This document shows positions 25,138 through 33,752 of a stretch of DNA of 64,000 nucleotides, piece after piece. The stretch's first letter is position 1. Each line of letters opens with the position of its first letter. The DNA is from Mycobacterium sp. 1081908.1 (GTDB lineage Bacteria > Actinomycetota > Actinomycetes > Mycobacteriales > Mycobacteriaceae), in NCBI RefSeq assembly GCF_001673535.1, contig NZ_LZLY01000128.1, positions 41,785 through 105,784 of the forward strand, given 5' to 3'. A program made the position numbers and the translations under genes. The notes below the pieces were generated by a model. The model had not been told where the DNA came from, did no database searches, and saw only the letters and a program-made list of their open reading frames with translations.

Positions 25138-26898
25138 CTAACGCGCTCCGCGCACCAGGCGGCCGGGGCGGGCCCCGGTATCGACGTCGTTACGGCGGGT
25201 CACCGTCCCGCTGACGATCGTGGCGGCGTAGCCGCTGGCGCCCTGCAGGATCCGATGCCCGCCGGCCGGCAGGTCGAAGGCCATCGCCGCCGGGTGCAAG
25301 CGCAGCGCGTCCATGTCGATCACGTTGATGTCGGCCTTCTTGCCGGCTTCGATGGTGCCGCGGTCGGTGAGGCCGAACAGGTGCGCGGTGTCGCGGGACT
25401 GCTTGCGGATCACGTACTCGAGCGGCAACTTCTCGCCCCGGCGACGGTCCCGCGCCCAGTGCGTCAGCAGGAAGGTGGGATAGGAAGCGTCACAGATCAT
25501 TCCGCAGTGGGCGCCGCCGTCGGAGAGTCCCAGCACGCCCGCGGGGTGCAGCATCATCTCCCGGATCGCGTCGCAGTTGCCGTCGGCGTAGTTGAACAGC
25601 GGCAGCATCAGCATGTTGGTCGCGTTCGACTCGAGCATGAGGTCATACAGGGTGGCCAGGGGATCCTCGCCGCGCTCCTTCGCGATCGCGGCGACGGTGC
25701 GGTCGGGCGTCGGCTCGTAGTCGGGCGGGTTGCCGAGCGCGTAGAGGCGGTGCAGGGAGTGCTGCACCAGGGCGAACATCCCGTCGAACAGCAGTGTCGG
25801 ATCGACCGGCAGGTCGTCCTCGGAAAGGATCGCGGCCTTCACCGCCGGGTCGGCGAGGCGCTGTGCGAGCTCGCCGCGGCTGCATTCGGCCGCGAGCCTG
25901 CGATAGGTCGGGCGATGGCTGAAGCCGTGATGCCCTTGGAAACCGATCATCATGCCGAACGGGCGCGCCGCGATCTGCGGATGCAGCCGGGCGCCCGCCG
26001 CGTGCGCGTCCGCGGAGAGGTCGAGCATCTCGCGCCAGAGCTTCGGGTCGGCGTCCACCTGGATGAGCGCGAACGACACCGGCCGGTCGATCTCCCGGCT
26101 GAGCCGGCGCATCCAGTCCAGTTCCTTCTTCGGGCCGATGATGTCCTCGCCCGCGGCCCCCTGGGGGGCCAGCTCGAACACCGCCTGACCGCCGGCGGCC
26201 ATGGCGCGGCCCAGACCGAACAGCTCCTCCTCGGCGGCGAACGTGCCGGGCACCGGCTCGCCGTCCATCGCGCGGTGGCCCATCGTGCGCGACGTCGAAA
26301 ACCCCAGCGCGCCGGCCTCGATCGCCTCGGTGACCAGCCGCGACATGGCCGCGATGTCGTCGGGCGTGGCCGGCTCGTTGCGGGCGCCCCGCTCGCCCAT
26401 CGCGTAGGCGCGGATGGCGCCGTGGGCGACCTGGCTGCCCACGTCGATCGAATACTTCTGCTTGCCGATCGCGTCGAGGTATTCGGGGTAGGTCTCCCAG
26501 CCCCAGGTGATGCCCTCGGTGAGCGCGGTGCCGGGAATGTCCTCGACGCCCTCCATCAACTCGATCAACCACTGCTCACTGCCGGGCCGCACCGGAGCGA
26601 AGCCGACGCCGCAGTTGCCGGTCACGATCGTCGTGACGCCGTGGCCGCTCGACGGCTCCAGCAGGCCGTCCCAGCTGACCTGGCCGTCGTAATGCGTGTG
26701 GATGTCGACGAACCCGGGTGCCACCAGATGCCCTGTCGCATCGATGGTTTCGGCGGCTTCACCGTTCATCTCGGGGTCGTCTGCGCCGCGCCGGACGACG
26801 TCGACGATCACGCCGTCCTTGATGCCGACGTCAGCGCGATAACGCTCCGCTCCGGTGCCGTCGACGACAGTGCCACCGGTGATCTTCAGGTCGAACAT
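25138..26898 (-). CDS. N-acyl-D-amino-acid deacylase-like amidohydrolase
   Basis: A 586-residue metal-dependent hydrolase of the amidohydrolase superfamily, D-aminoacylase group. It starts with the beta domain DLKITGGTVVDGTGAERYRADVGIKDGVI, then the HxH metal motif GFVDIHTHYDGQVSWD (about residues 63-77), NCGVGFAPVRP, the C-terminal Asp of LGLSDGGAH, and the closing GTIEAGKKADINVIDMD. It would hydrolyse an amide or a related bond. A 23-base perfect palindrome lies 18 bases upstream of the ATG. The Rieske gene follows; the two probably act on one substrate. Confidence 0.82.
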   Translation of the reverse strand: MFDLKITGGTVVDGTGAERYRADVGIKDGVIVDVVRRGADDPEMNGEAAETIDATGHLVAPGFVDIHTHYDGQVSWDGLLEPSSGHGVTTIVTGNCGVGFAPVRPGSEQWLIELMEGVEDIPGTALTEGITWGWETYPEYLDAIGKQKYSIDVGSQVAHGAIRAYAMGERGARNEPATPDDIAAMSRLVTEAIEAGALGFSTSRTMGHRAMDGEPVPGTFAAEEELFGLGRAMAAGGQAVFELAPQGAAGEDIIGPKKELDWMRRLSREIDRPVSFALIQVDADPKLWREMLDLSADAHAAGARLHPQIAARPFGMMIGFQGHHGFSHRPTYRRLAAECSRGELAQRLADPAVKAAILSEDDLPVDPTLLFDGMFALVQHSLHRLYALGNPPDYEPTPDRTVAAIAKERGEDPLATLYDLMLESNATNMLMLPLFNYADGNCDAIREMMLHPAGVLGLSDGGAHCGMICDASYPTFLLTHWARDRRRGEKLPLEYVIRKQSRDTAHLFGLTDRGTIEAGKKADINVIDMDALRLHPAAMAFDLPAGGHRILQGASGYAATIVSGTVTRRNDVDTGARPGRLVRGAR

Positions 26899-26916
26899 GA
26901 GGGCCTCTCCGCCGCA

Positions 26917-26939
26917 TTACGCTACGCTGCGTAGCGTAA
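26917..26939. promoter_or_regulatory. 23-base perfect palindrome, putative TetR-type operator
   Basis: Eleven-base perfect arms TTACGCTACGC and GCGTAGCGTAA around a single T, 18 bases upstream of the amidohydrolase start. The length and symmetry fit a TetR-family operator. It does not resemble the palindromes next to the nearby TetR gene (28255-28875), so the binding protein may be encoded elsewhere. Confidence 0.65.
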
Positions 26940-27006
26940 GTACTGACGATATTCCTCCCGGCACACCCAGTCAATGAATCTTGCGAACTTCGCGTCTGCG
27001 CCGGCG

Positions 27007-28143
27007 CTACAAACAACTCTTCAGTGCCGCAATGGTTTCCAGGTCGTCGAGCGCCGCCACACCGCGCCGCAGGCCCTCCATGGCGATGCCTTCGACCTGC
27101 ATTCCGCCCATCCCCGCGGTGATCAGCGGGGCCACATACGCGTAGAGCGCGCCCTGCCGGTATCGCCGCCACAGCTCGTCGCGGTCCAGGTCCGGTCCGC
27201 CGGCCGCCGCCAGCGCGCGCCGGTAGTCGTCGAGCAGGTCCCGCTGGGTCGCCCGGCGGTCTTCCGGGGTCAGGCTGGTGATCAGGGTGTAGGCCAGCTC
27301 GCGCGAGGGGTGTCCGCGCCGCACCGCCTGCCAGTCCAGCAGCCCCGCCTTGCCACCGTCGAAATACATGTTGCCGGGGTGCGCGTCGCCGTGCATGACG
27401 GTGTGCGGGGGCGTGTCGATGAGCGCGGCGACGGCCCGGTAGTTGTCGGCGATGAAGGCCCCGTTCTCGACGGGAATTTCGGTGCGCCCCGCCAGCCGCT
27501 TGATCGAGGCGTGCATCAGCGAACCGGTCAACAGGGAGGTGACGTCGCCCGAGGGGGTGTACAGCCAGCCCAGCGGGCCGCGGCGGTCGCGCGGGAGGCG
27601 GTCCCAGAAGGTGGCGTGCAGATCGGCCAGCAATTCGACGATGAGGCTGGCCTGGTCGGGGGAGAGCGGGTGCAGGGTGTCGGGAAATTCGCACGAGTCG
27701 GCGGGCAGGTCTTCCAGGACCAGCAGGTAACGGCCCGTCCAGCTGTCGAACGCCGCGCCGTAGGCCTGCGGCACGCCGTGTAGCTGCGGCGCCAGTTCGC
27801 TGTAGAAGCGCACCTCGGTGTGTCCGAGGCGGCCCAGTTCGCCCATCAGCCGCGTCGCGGTCGTCTCGGCGGCGACCTTGACGAACACCGACTCGGGTAC
27901 GTTCTTGCCGGTCAGCACCAGCCGGGCCCGCGACGAGGTCCCCGCGTCCCGGTCGAGCACGCGGACCGACCTGACGGTGGTTCCCATCAGCTTGGACAGG
28001 ACCCCGGCGTCGATGTCGGCGACCGTGCGGGGCAACCCGAGGCGGGCGCCCACCACGGCGTCTGCGGTCACCCGACGGACCCCCTGGCCCAGGTGAGCGG
28101 CCAACCCGACGAGGGAAAAAGCCTGTTCCGCGAAGTTTTTCAT
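27007..28143 (-). CDS. Aminoglycoside-phosphotransferase-fold kinase
   Basis: A 378-residue kinase-like protein. The N-lobe has SVFVKVAAE with the ATP-binding Lys; the catalytic loop is HTVMHGDAHPGNMYFDGGKAGLLDWQAVRRG (about residues 248-278), with the Brenner motif HGDxHPxN and the following D-W metal site. In mycobacteria such proteins may phosphorylate small alcohols or act on acyl-CoA dehydrogenase-linked substrates; the substrate here is unknown. I chose ATG 28143 because AGGA lies nine bases upstream; ATG 28149 and TTG 28218 are alternatives. It lies between the TetR gene and the amidohydrolase-Rieske pair, all on the minus strand. Confidence 0.75.
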   Translation of the reverse strand: MKNFAEQAFSLVGLAAHLGQGVRRVTADAVVGARLGLPRTVADIDAGVLSKLMGTTVRSVRVLDRDAGTSSRARLVLTGKNVPESVFVKVAAETTATRLMGELGRLGHTEVRFYSELAPQLHGVPQAYGAAFDSWTGRYLLVLEDLPADSCEFPDTLHPLSPDQASLIVELLADLHATFWDRLPRDRRGPLGWLYTPSGDVTSLLTGSLMHASIKRLAGRTEIPVENGAFIADNYRAVAALIDTPPHTVMHGDAHPGNMYFDGGKAGLLDWQAVRRGHPSRELAYTLITSLTPEDRRATQRDLLDDYRRALAAAGGPDLDRDELWRRYRQGALYAYVAPLITAGMGGMQVEGIAMEGLRRGVAALDDLETIAALKSCL

Positions 28144-28210
28144 GTGCATCCGTCCTGGTTCGGGAGCCCCGTACCGGCGGGAGGGGTCACTCAACCGGTG
28201 CGGGGTCCCG

Positions 28211-28266
28211 TCAGACAAAAATAGCTGAACGTCTGGACATCAGACAATACACGATTATTGTCTGAT
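28211..28266. promoter_or_regulatory. AT-rich palindrome between TetR and kinase genes
   Basis: Perfect 11-base arms ATCAGACAATA (28239-28249) and TATTGTCTGAT (28256-28266) with a six-base spacer, plus an extra half site TCAGACAA at 28211-28218. The element overlaps the TetR stop codon and precedes the kinase gene. Read on the minus strand it is a hairpin followed by a TTTTT run, so it could be a terminator for the TetR gene or an operator for the kinase gene. Confidence 0.55.
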
Positions 28267-28875
28267 TTGTGGCACCAGGGCCCGCACCACGAACTGCTCG
28301 ACGAATTGGCGTTTGTCGGAGACGGGGCGATACCGCCACGACGGGCCCAGCAGGAACAGCGTGGTGGTGTGCAACCACTGGACGATCGAGCGAAAGTCCA
28401 GGTCGTCGTAGAGGCGTCCCGCCCGCTTCCATCGGTTCAGCAACGGTTCGTAGTGCCGCAGCAGCAGCTCCACAAAGGGTTCCGAGCCCTTCTCGAGGGC
28501 CGCGGCCACCGCGGTGCTCTCCGCGGCGAACATCGCCTCGTTCAGCGGATTGCCGGCCACCGACTCGACGCGCGCCAGCACCATCTCGGGCACCGACCGG
28601 ACCGGGTCGTCGGGAGCGGGCAGCGAGCGCACCAGATCACCAAGCGCGTTGTCGACCCGCATCAACATCAGGCCGAGCAACACGTCGTCGCGCCCGGGGA
28701 AGTATCGGTACACCGTCGACCGTGACACCCCGGCCTCGTCGGCCACCTCGGCCATCCGGAACTGAGAGTTCCCACGGCGGACGATGCAGCGCCCCGCGGC
28801 ATCGAGGATCCGCCTGCGGGCCTCCTCGTCGTCGAGGATCGCCCGGTCGTCGCCCCACCACCGGCTCGGTTCCAT
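28255..28875 (-). CDS. TetR family transcriptional regulator
   Basis: A 206-residue repressor starting at ATG 28875 (MEPSRWWGDDRAILDDEEARRRILDAAG). The HTH is FRMAEVADEAGVSRSTVYRYFPGRDDVLLGLML (about residues 38-70); the remainder is a helical ligand domain. It is divergent from the lipocalin-like gene across a 121-base gap with a 15-base palindrome, and precedes the kinase gene on its own strand. It likely controls both directions. Confidence 0.85.
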   Translation of the reverse strand: MEPSRWWGDDRAILDDEEARRRILDAAGRCIVRRGNSQFRMAEVADEAGVSRSTVYRYFPGRDDVLLGLMLMRVDNALGDLVRSLPAPDDPVRSVPEMVLARVESVAGNPLNEAMFAAESTAVAAALEKGSEPFVELLLRHYEPLLNRWKRAGRLYDDLDFRSIVQWLHTTTLFLLGPSWRYRPVSDKRQFVEQFVVRALVPQIRQ

Positions 28876-28908
28876 GGCGCCGATGGTACGGGATACGTTG
28901 TGCGGCTT

Positions 28909-28923
28909 CGGTATCTGATACCG
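28909..28923. promoter_or_regulatory. TetR operator palindrome
   Basis: CGGTATC, central T, GATACCG: a perfect 15-base palindrome in the gap between the divergent TetR gene and the lipocalin-like gene. The position suggests control of both promoters by the adjacent TetR; this is inference. Confidence 0.5.
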
Positions 28924-28996
28924 CAGGCAACCGCGGTTGGGTCGGGCGGTACCGAATCCCGTTGCGGCCCAGATCATTAACCGGGCAGAGAGGGCA

Positions 28997-30136
28997 ATGA
29001 TGGGTTACTCCGCCGCCGACGAGTGGTTCACCCACCAGCTCCCGACGACCTTCGACCGGGTGCACGATCCCGACCCGACGTGGTCGGACCGGTGCTACTT
29101 CTTCGCCGCTTCGCCGGACGGCACCATGCTGCTGGCCAGCGGCTACGGCAACAACCCGAACACCGGAACCGCATTGGGGTACGTCAAGGTCAGCCTCGCC
29201 GACGGCCGGCACTGGGACCTCCTGTCGGGGCGGCCCGTGACCGGCGCCGACCGCGCCGACCTGCGCGCCGGGCCGATGAGCTGGACCTGCGTCGAGCCGC
29301 TGAAGAAGTGGAGACTCGACGTCGAACCGAACAAGTCCGGCATCGAGTGGGAGCTCTACTACGAGCCCACCGCCCCGATGTGGGAGCTGCTGCCGATGAA
29401 GGTTCACGGCGAAGACGGCCAGATGCTGGCCGACATGTATCACATGAAGGAACCCGGGCGATGGAGCGGCTGGGTCTCGATCGACGGTCAGCGCATCAGC
29501 GTGGACGGGTTCCACGGCGGCCGCGACCGCACGTTCGGCGTGCGTGTCTCGGACAAGATCGACTTCTGGCTGTGGCTCGACGCCGGCTTCGACGACCGCG
29601 CCATCGAAGCCTGGGTCATCGAATCATCCGATGGCACAGTCAATTACGTTGACGGAGGAATCACGCACGCCGACGGGACGCTGTCGAAGCGATTCGTCAA
29701 GATCGAGCACGAGGTGCAATTCGACGGCGACCGCAAGCGGCCCGCCCGGGCGACACTGGTCTTCACCGACGCGGATGGCAAGGCGTACCGCGTCTTCGCC
29801 GACGCCGCCCATCAGGAAGTCAACGCCTACTATGGGCTGCCGATGGCGCATTGCCACTACGAGGATCTGGGCGCCGGGGCGTATTTCATCCATTTCCTCT
29901 GGGACAGCACCAATTCCGAGCAGCTGGCCGAGACCGAGGGCAAATCGATGGCGCTCGACCAGCTGATGCGGTTCGAGATCGACGGCGACATCGGTTGGGG
30001 CGTATTCGAATTGCTGCTCGGCGGGCAGGGCTACCGCCGTTATCCGAACTGGGCCGCGATGGACATGTCGGCGTTCACCCAGGACAAGACGCCCGTGGAC
30101 CGGCTTCCCGCAGAAGACGATCGAGTCCGCCAATGA
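28997..30136 (+). CDS. Lipocalin-like / DUF7064-type hypothetical protein
   Basis: A 379-residue beta-rich protein, all soluble, with many Trp/Tyr residues and repeated Gly-Asp turns (CYFFAASPDGTMLLASGYGNN; GRWSGWVSIDGQRISVDGFHGGRDRTFGVR; DKIDFWLWLDAGFDDRAIEAWVIESSDG). The layout resembles the two-lipocalin (carotenoid 1,2-hydratase / DUF7064-7065) fold found beside acyl-CoA and steroid genes in actinobacteria. Function unknown; ligand binding or hydration is a guess. AGAGGG lies before ATG 28997, which is followed at once by a second ATG. Its stop overlaps the start of the next gene (ATGA), so they are coupled. Confidence 0.6.
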   Translation: MMGYSAADEWFTHQLPTTFDRVHDPDPTWSDRCYFFAASPDGTMLLASGYGNNPNTGTALGYVKVSLADGRHWDLLSGRPVTGADRADLRAGPMSWTCVEPLKKWRLDVEPNKSGIEWELYYEPTAPMWELLPMKVHGEDGQMLADMYHMKEPGRWSGWVSIDGQRISVDGFHGGRDRTFGVRVSDKIDFWLWLDAGFDDRAIEAWVIESSDGTVNYVDGGITHADGTLSKRFVKIEHEVQFDGDRKRPARATLVFTDADGKAYRVFADAAHQEVNAYYGLPMAHCHYEDLGAGAYFIHFLWDSTNSEQLAETEGKSMALDQLMRFEIDGDIGWGVFELLLGGQGYRRYPNWAAMDMSAFTQDKTPVDRLPAEDDRVRQ

Positions 30137-31218
30137 GGCCGCACGGCAGTATGGAACAGCGACTGGCGGCCTGGCTGCGCACGCAGGTGCCCGACGCCGA
30201 CGACGTCCGGATCGAAGGGCTGGACCGGGTGAACTTCGGACATTCGGCCGAGATGATGATGCTGAGTGTCGTCACCCGGCGTGGTGACCGCGACACCCAC
30301 CAAGACGCGGTGCTGCGTCTGCGGCCCAGCCCACCGGCGCTGCTCGAGCCCTACGATCTCGCGCGCCAGTTCGCGATCCTGCGGGCCTTGGCCGACTCCG
30401 AGGTCCGTGTTCCCCGGGCGCTGTGGCTCGAAGAAACCGGCGACGTGCTCGGACGACCCTTCTTCGTGATGGAGCGGGCGGCCGGCCAGGTTTATGAGAT
30501 GGAGGCGCCGGCGGGTGTCGCGGACTCAACCGTGGTGCGGATGTGTCAGAGCCTGGTCGAACAACTCGCCGCGATCCACACCGTCGACCTCGCGCAGACC
30601 GGGCTCGGCGCACTGGACGACGGTGGCGGTCATCTCGACCGCGAACTCGACCACTGGGCGGCGGAGATGAACCGGGTCAAGCGCGACCGCCTGCCCGCCC
30701 TGGAACGGCTCCACCGGGCGCTGCGCGGCGGCATGCCGCAGCCGTGCCCGAAGGTCACGTTGGTGCACGGCGATGCCAAACCGGGCAACTTCGCCTTCCG
30801 TGACGGCGAGGTCAGCGCGGTGTTCGACTGGGAGATGACGACCGTCGGCGATCCGCTGACCGACATCGGCTGGCTGGAGATGTTGTGGATGCAGCCCGTC
30901 GGCATCAACACCCATCCGGCCGCGCTGGACATCGACGCCCTGCTCGCGCATTACGAGTCGGCCAGCGGGATCACGGTCCGCAACCGCGCGTGGTATCGCG
31001 CGTTCAACGCCTACAAGATGGCCGTCATCTGCCTGATCGGCGCGATGCTGATCGAGGATGGCCACAGCGACGACCAAAAGCTCGCGCTGGCCGCCTACGG
31101 CACCTCGCTCTTGACCACAGCCGGCCTCACCGAGCTGGGCATCGACGAACCCCTCGACGACGGTCCCGTCCTGCCGCGCGACGAACGCATCCAGCAGGTC
31201 CTGACGCCCACCACGTAG
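30133..31218 (+). CDS. Aminoglycoside-phosphotransferase-fold kinase (acyl-CoA dehydrogenase-associated type)
   Basis: A 361-residue kinase-like protein. Motifs: N-lobe DAVLRLRPSP, hinge region FFVMERAAGQVYE, catalytic loop VTLVHGDAKPGNFAFRDGEVSAVFDWEMTTVGDPLTDIGWL (about residues 212-252). This is the branch that in animals is fused to ACAD10/11, which phosphorylates 4-hydroxy-acyl-CoA; that activity here is only an inference from the family. Overlaps the lipocalin-like gene by ATGA. It is the second such kinase in 4 kb. It converges with the STAS gene 21 bases away. Confidence 0.75.
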   Translation: MRPHGSMEQRLAAWLRTQVPDADDVRIEGLDRVNFGHSAEMMMLSVVTRRGDRDTHQDAVLRLRPSPPALLEPYDLARQFAILRALADSEVRVPRALWLEETGDVLGRPFFVMERAAGQVYEMEAPAGVADSTVVRMCQSLVEQLAAIHTVDLAQTGLGALDDGGGHLDRELDHWAAEMNRVKRDRLPALERLHRALRGGMPQPCPKVTLVHGDAKPGNFAFRDGEVSAVFDWEMTTVGDPLTDIGWLEMLWMQPVGINTHPAALDIDALLAHYESASGITVRNRAWYRAFNAYKMAVICLIGAMLIEDGHSDDQKLALAAYGTSLLTTAGLTELGIDEPLDDGPVLPRDERIQQVLTPTT

Positions 31219-31239
31219 CGCGCGTCGGGCGTGACTTCC

Positions 31240-31623
31240 CTAAGCCGAACCGTCGGCGACGCGGCACAGCGCGCTGTCGAGCGTGCTGTACAGCGACAAA
31301 ACGTTGTCCAGCCCCATGAGCTTGATCGGCCTGCTGGTGGCGGGCCCATTCGCGACGACCGCGAATCGAGTGGGCGGCGCGACGTCGTTCTGCGCGGACA
31401 CCAGGACGGTCATCCCGGCCGAGGCCAGAAAATCCACTTTCGACAGGTCAACGACCAGGCCCGCGGGCCCGGTGGCCAGCTCGGTGTGTATCGCCTCGGC
31501 GAGTTGCGGCGCGCTGAGCATGTCGACTTCACCCGTGACGGTGAGCACGACCGTCTGGTCTACCTGGCGCTTTCCTACCTCGAAGGCGATCGGATCGGCC
31601 GAATCGCCGGATTGTTCGATCAT
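31240..31623 (-). CDS. STAS-domain anti-anti-sigma factor
   Basis: A 127-residue single-domain STAS protein. The core VVLTVTGEVDMLSAPQLAEAIH and the motif LVVDLSKVDFLASAGMTVL (about residues 56-74) contain the Ser (in LASAGM) that is phosphorylated by an anti-sigma kinase. Non-phosphorylated protein would bind the anti-sigma factor and free a sigma factor. No anti-sigma or sigma gene is adjacent, so its partner lies elsewhere. Length is normal. Confidence 0.85.
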   Translation of the reverse strand: MIEQSGDSADPIAFEVGKRQVDQTVVLTVTGEVDMLSAPQLAEAIHTELATGPAGLVVDLSKVDFLASAGMTVLVSAQNDVAPPTRFAVVANGPATSRPIKLMGLDNVLSLYSTLDSALCRVADGSA

Positions 31624-32010
31624 GTATCACTCACATTCGCCCGGTGCGGGGCCAAGAAATCAACAGCTATTGCCAGGCCGGGGCTGTCGACTCAACCCGC
31701 GTAACACGCCTTCTAGAGGACAAAAACTCCATCGATCCTGCGCCGCTAGGCGGAGGCGCAGCCGTGCGTGATCATTCGATCCTAAGCCACGGCAAACAAC
31801 GTCGCCGCTGCGGTCTCCGGCGGTGCGTTGCCAACATACGTTGTCAGTAGGCGGGCACTGAACGAATTCCGGCGACCCGACGTGGTCGCAATGTGCGCGA
31901 TGGCCGCCGCAAATGTTGCGCACGGCAGCCCCGGCTGGATGAATTGCGTCCACCGACTTTGTTTCCCAGGCTGCGCGGCATGGCCCGGAAGGCGGGAAAG
32001 GACGGTGCGC
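31624..32010. other. Intergenic region between STAS and catalase-like genes
   Basis: 387 bases between divergent genes. It contains the small dyad CAACATACGTTG (about 31837-31848) and the AAAGGA ribosome site of the catalase-like gene at 31997-32002. An open frame runs from 31828 into the catalase-like gene but has no coding character. I see no RNA gene or repeat. Confidence 0.5.
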
Positions 32011-33144
32011 ATGGAGCCCGGTGATCAGGATGGCGTCCCGGACGACGGAGTTGACGCAAGCGAGCCCGAACGTCGTCGCAGTCGCGTCGCGCTGAATCGG
32101 CGGACCGCGCTGCTCGGCATGGGCGCCGTCGCCGGTTTCGCGGCGGTGGACGTGGGCGGTTTTGCCTACGCCGGCGGCTGGCTGCGGCCTGGCACGCTCA
32201 CGCCACCCCGGTTCGCCGATCGTTTCGAACACATCTACGGCCGCCACGACGGTTTTCGCCGAAACCATGCCAAAGGACTCAGCGCCACCGGGTCGTTCAC
32301 GAGCAACGGGGCGGGCGCGGCCGTCTGCCGGGCCGCGGTCTTCCGGCCCGGCACCGTTCCCGTCCTCGGCCGGTTTTCGTTGGGCGGCGGCCTGCCGGAT
32401 CAGACCGACAAGCCCGAGACCGTCCGGGGCCTCGGGCTGCTGTTCGAGGCCGGCGGCCAGCAGTGGCGCACGGCCATGGTCAACGTCCCCGTCTTCACCG
32501 ACAGCACCCCGCAGGGGTTTTATGAGCGCCTGCTCGCGTCCAAGCCGCTCCCCGAGACCGGCAAGCCCGACCCGCAGAAGATGGCCGCGTTCCTCGATCG
32601 CCATCCCGAAACCGTCGCCGCGATGAAAATCATCAAGCAGTCCCCGCCCAGCGCGGGATTCGCGGACAGCACCTTTTACGGGCTGAACGCTTTCCGGTTC
32701 ACCAACGGAGCCGGCGCCACCGTTCCGGTGCGCTGGTCGGTGGTGCCGCAGGACGCCGGCGGGGCCGGTGGCCCGCAGCCGCCGCGCGGCAAGGACTACC
32801 TGTTCGACGACCTGATCCGTGTGGTGGCCCAACGGCCGCTGACGTGGCGACTGGTTCTCACGATCGGCGAACCCGGCGATCCGACCCACGACGCCACCAA
32901 GCCGTGGCCGCAGTCACGGCGGACCATCGACGCCGGCACCATCACCATCACCGCGGTGCAGACAGAGGGACCGGGCAACGCGCGCGATATCAACTTCGAC
33001 CCCCTGGTGCTGCCGGACGGCATCACCGCAGCGGACGACCCGATACCCCCGGCCAGATCGGCCGTCTACGCCCGCTCCTTCACCCGCCGCGCCGAGGAGC
33101 CCAAGTCACCCAGCGAGGTCAACGTGGCCCGGGTCCTGTCATGA
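32011..33144 (+). CDS. Catalase-like heme peroxidase with Tat-type N-terminus
   Basis: A 377-residue short catalase (SrpA-type, catalase-related peroxidase). The N-terminus has a twin-Arg signal, LNRRTALLGMGAVAGFAAVDVGG (about residues 31-53), so it should be exported folded with heme. The distal His is in RNHAKGLSATGSF, and the proximal heme Tyr is probably in ARSAVYARSFTRR near the C-terminus. Such proteins use peroxides to oxidise organic donors. ATG 32011 follows AAAGGA. Its stop overlaps the cytochrome b561 start (ATGA), so the two work as a pair at the membrane. Confidence 0.82.
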   Translation: MEPGDQDGVPDDGVDASEPERRRSRVALNRRTALLGMGAVAGFAAVDVGGFAYAGGWLRPGTLTPPRFADRFEHIYGRHDGFRRNHAKGLSATGSFTSNGAGAAVCRAAVFRPGTVPVLGRFSLGGGLPDQTDKPETVRGLGLLFEAGGQQWRTAMVNVPVFTDSTPQGFYERLLASKPLPETGKPDPQKMAAFLDRHPETVAAMKIIKQSPPSAGFADSTFYGLNAFRFTNGAGATVPVRWSVVPQDAGGAGGPQPPRGKDYLFDDLIRVVAQRPLTWRLVLTIGEPGDPTHDATKPWPQSRRTIDAGTITITAVQTEGPGNARDINFDPLVLPDGITAADDPIPPARSAVYARSFTRRAEEPKSPSEVNVARVLS

Positions 33145-33734
33145 CCGGCACCGCAAGCGAAACCACCAGCGCACCAACGCGATTCGCCCTCCCCTCCCGG
33201 ATCCTGCACTGGCTGATGGCGCCGATGGTCATCGTCCAGCTGCTGATCGGGGTGACCATGATCGCCTCGCTGAGCTACTACCCGCTGCTGCTGGCGATCC
33301 ATCGCCCGCTGGGGATATTGATCCTCGCGTTCGCCGTGGTGCGCCTGGCGAACCGGCTCACCCACCGCCTGCCACCCTTCCTGTCCACGATGAGCCCCGT
33401 CGAACGCCGCGTCGCGTCGTGGTCGGAGTACCTGCTTTACGCGCTGTTGCTGCTCCAGCCCCTGGTCGGGTGGGCCATGCTCTCGGCGGCGCGATTCCCG
33501 ATCACCCTGGCGGGTCCGCTGGCCCTGCCCGGCATCGCACCGCACAACCTCGACCTGTACGGGGTGCTCCGGCAGGCCCACAACGTTTTAGCCCTCCTGC
33601 TGTTTCTGACGTTCACCGCCCACGTTTGCGCGGTGCTGTTTCACACGCTGGGGCTGCGCGACGGGCTGCTCGATCGCATGGCGCTTTGGCCCACCAAACG
33701 CCCGGCCCCGCAGCGGGACGACACCATGGCGTGA
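33141..33734 (+). CDS. Cytochrome b561 family membrane protein
   Basis: A 197-residue four-helix membrane protein of the bacterial cytochrome b561 family. Heme-ligand His candidates sit in the right helices: PSRILHWLMAPM, LLLAIHRPLGILIL, VLRQAHNVLALL and LTFTAHVCAVLFHTLG. It passes electrons from the membrane pool. It is coupled to the exported catalase-like peroxidase by a four-base overlap, suggesting it reduces that enzyme outside the membrane. Confidence 0.85.
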   Translation: MTGTASETTSAPTRFALPSRILHWLMAPMVIVQLLIGVTMIASLSYYPLLLAIHRPLGILILAFAVVRLANRLTHRLPPFLSTMSPVERRVASWSEYLLYALLLLQPLVGWAMLSAARFPITLAGPLALPGIAPHNLDLYGVLRQAHNVLALLLFLTFTAHVCAVLFHTLGLRDGLLDRMALWPTKRPAPQRDDTMA

Positions 33735-33752
33735 CGGCCGCGTCGTGCGAAC

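Noticed and set aside
24865..26934. 689-codon open frame on the plus strand
   Set aside because: It lies opposite the amidohydrolase and Rieske genes, whose motifs are unmistakable; the translation is Arg/Gly/Val-rich without domains.
31828..32010. N-terminal extension of the catalase-like protein
   Set aside because: The extra residues lack coding character, while ATG 32011 has a good ribosome site and gives a sensible Tat signal.
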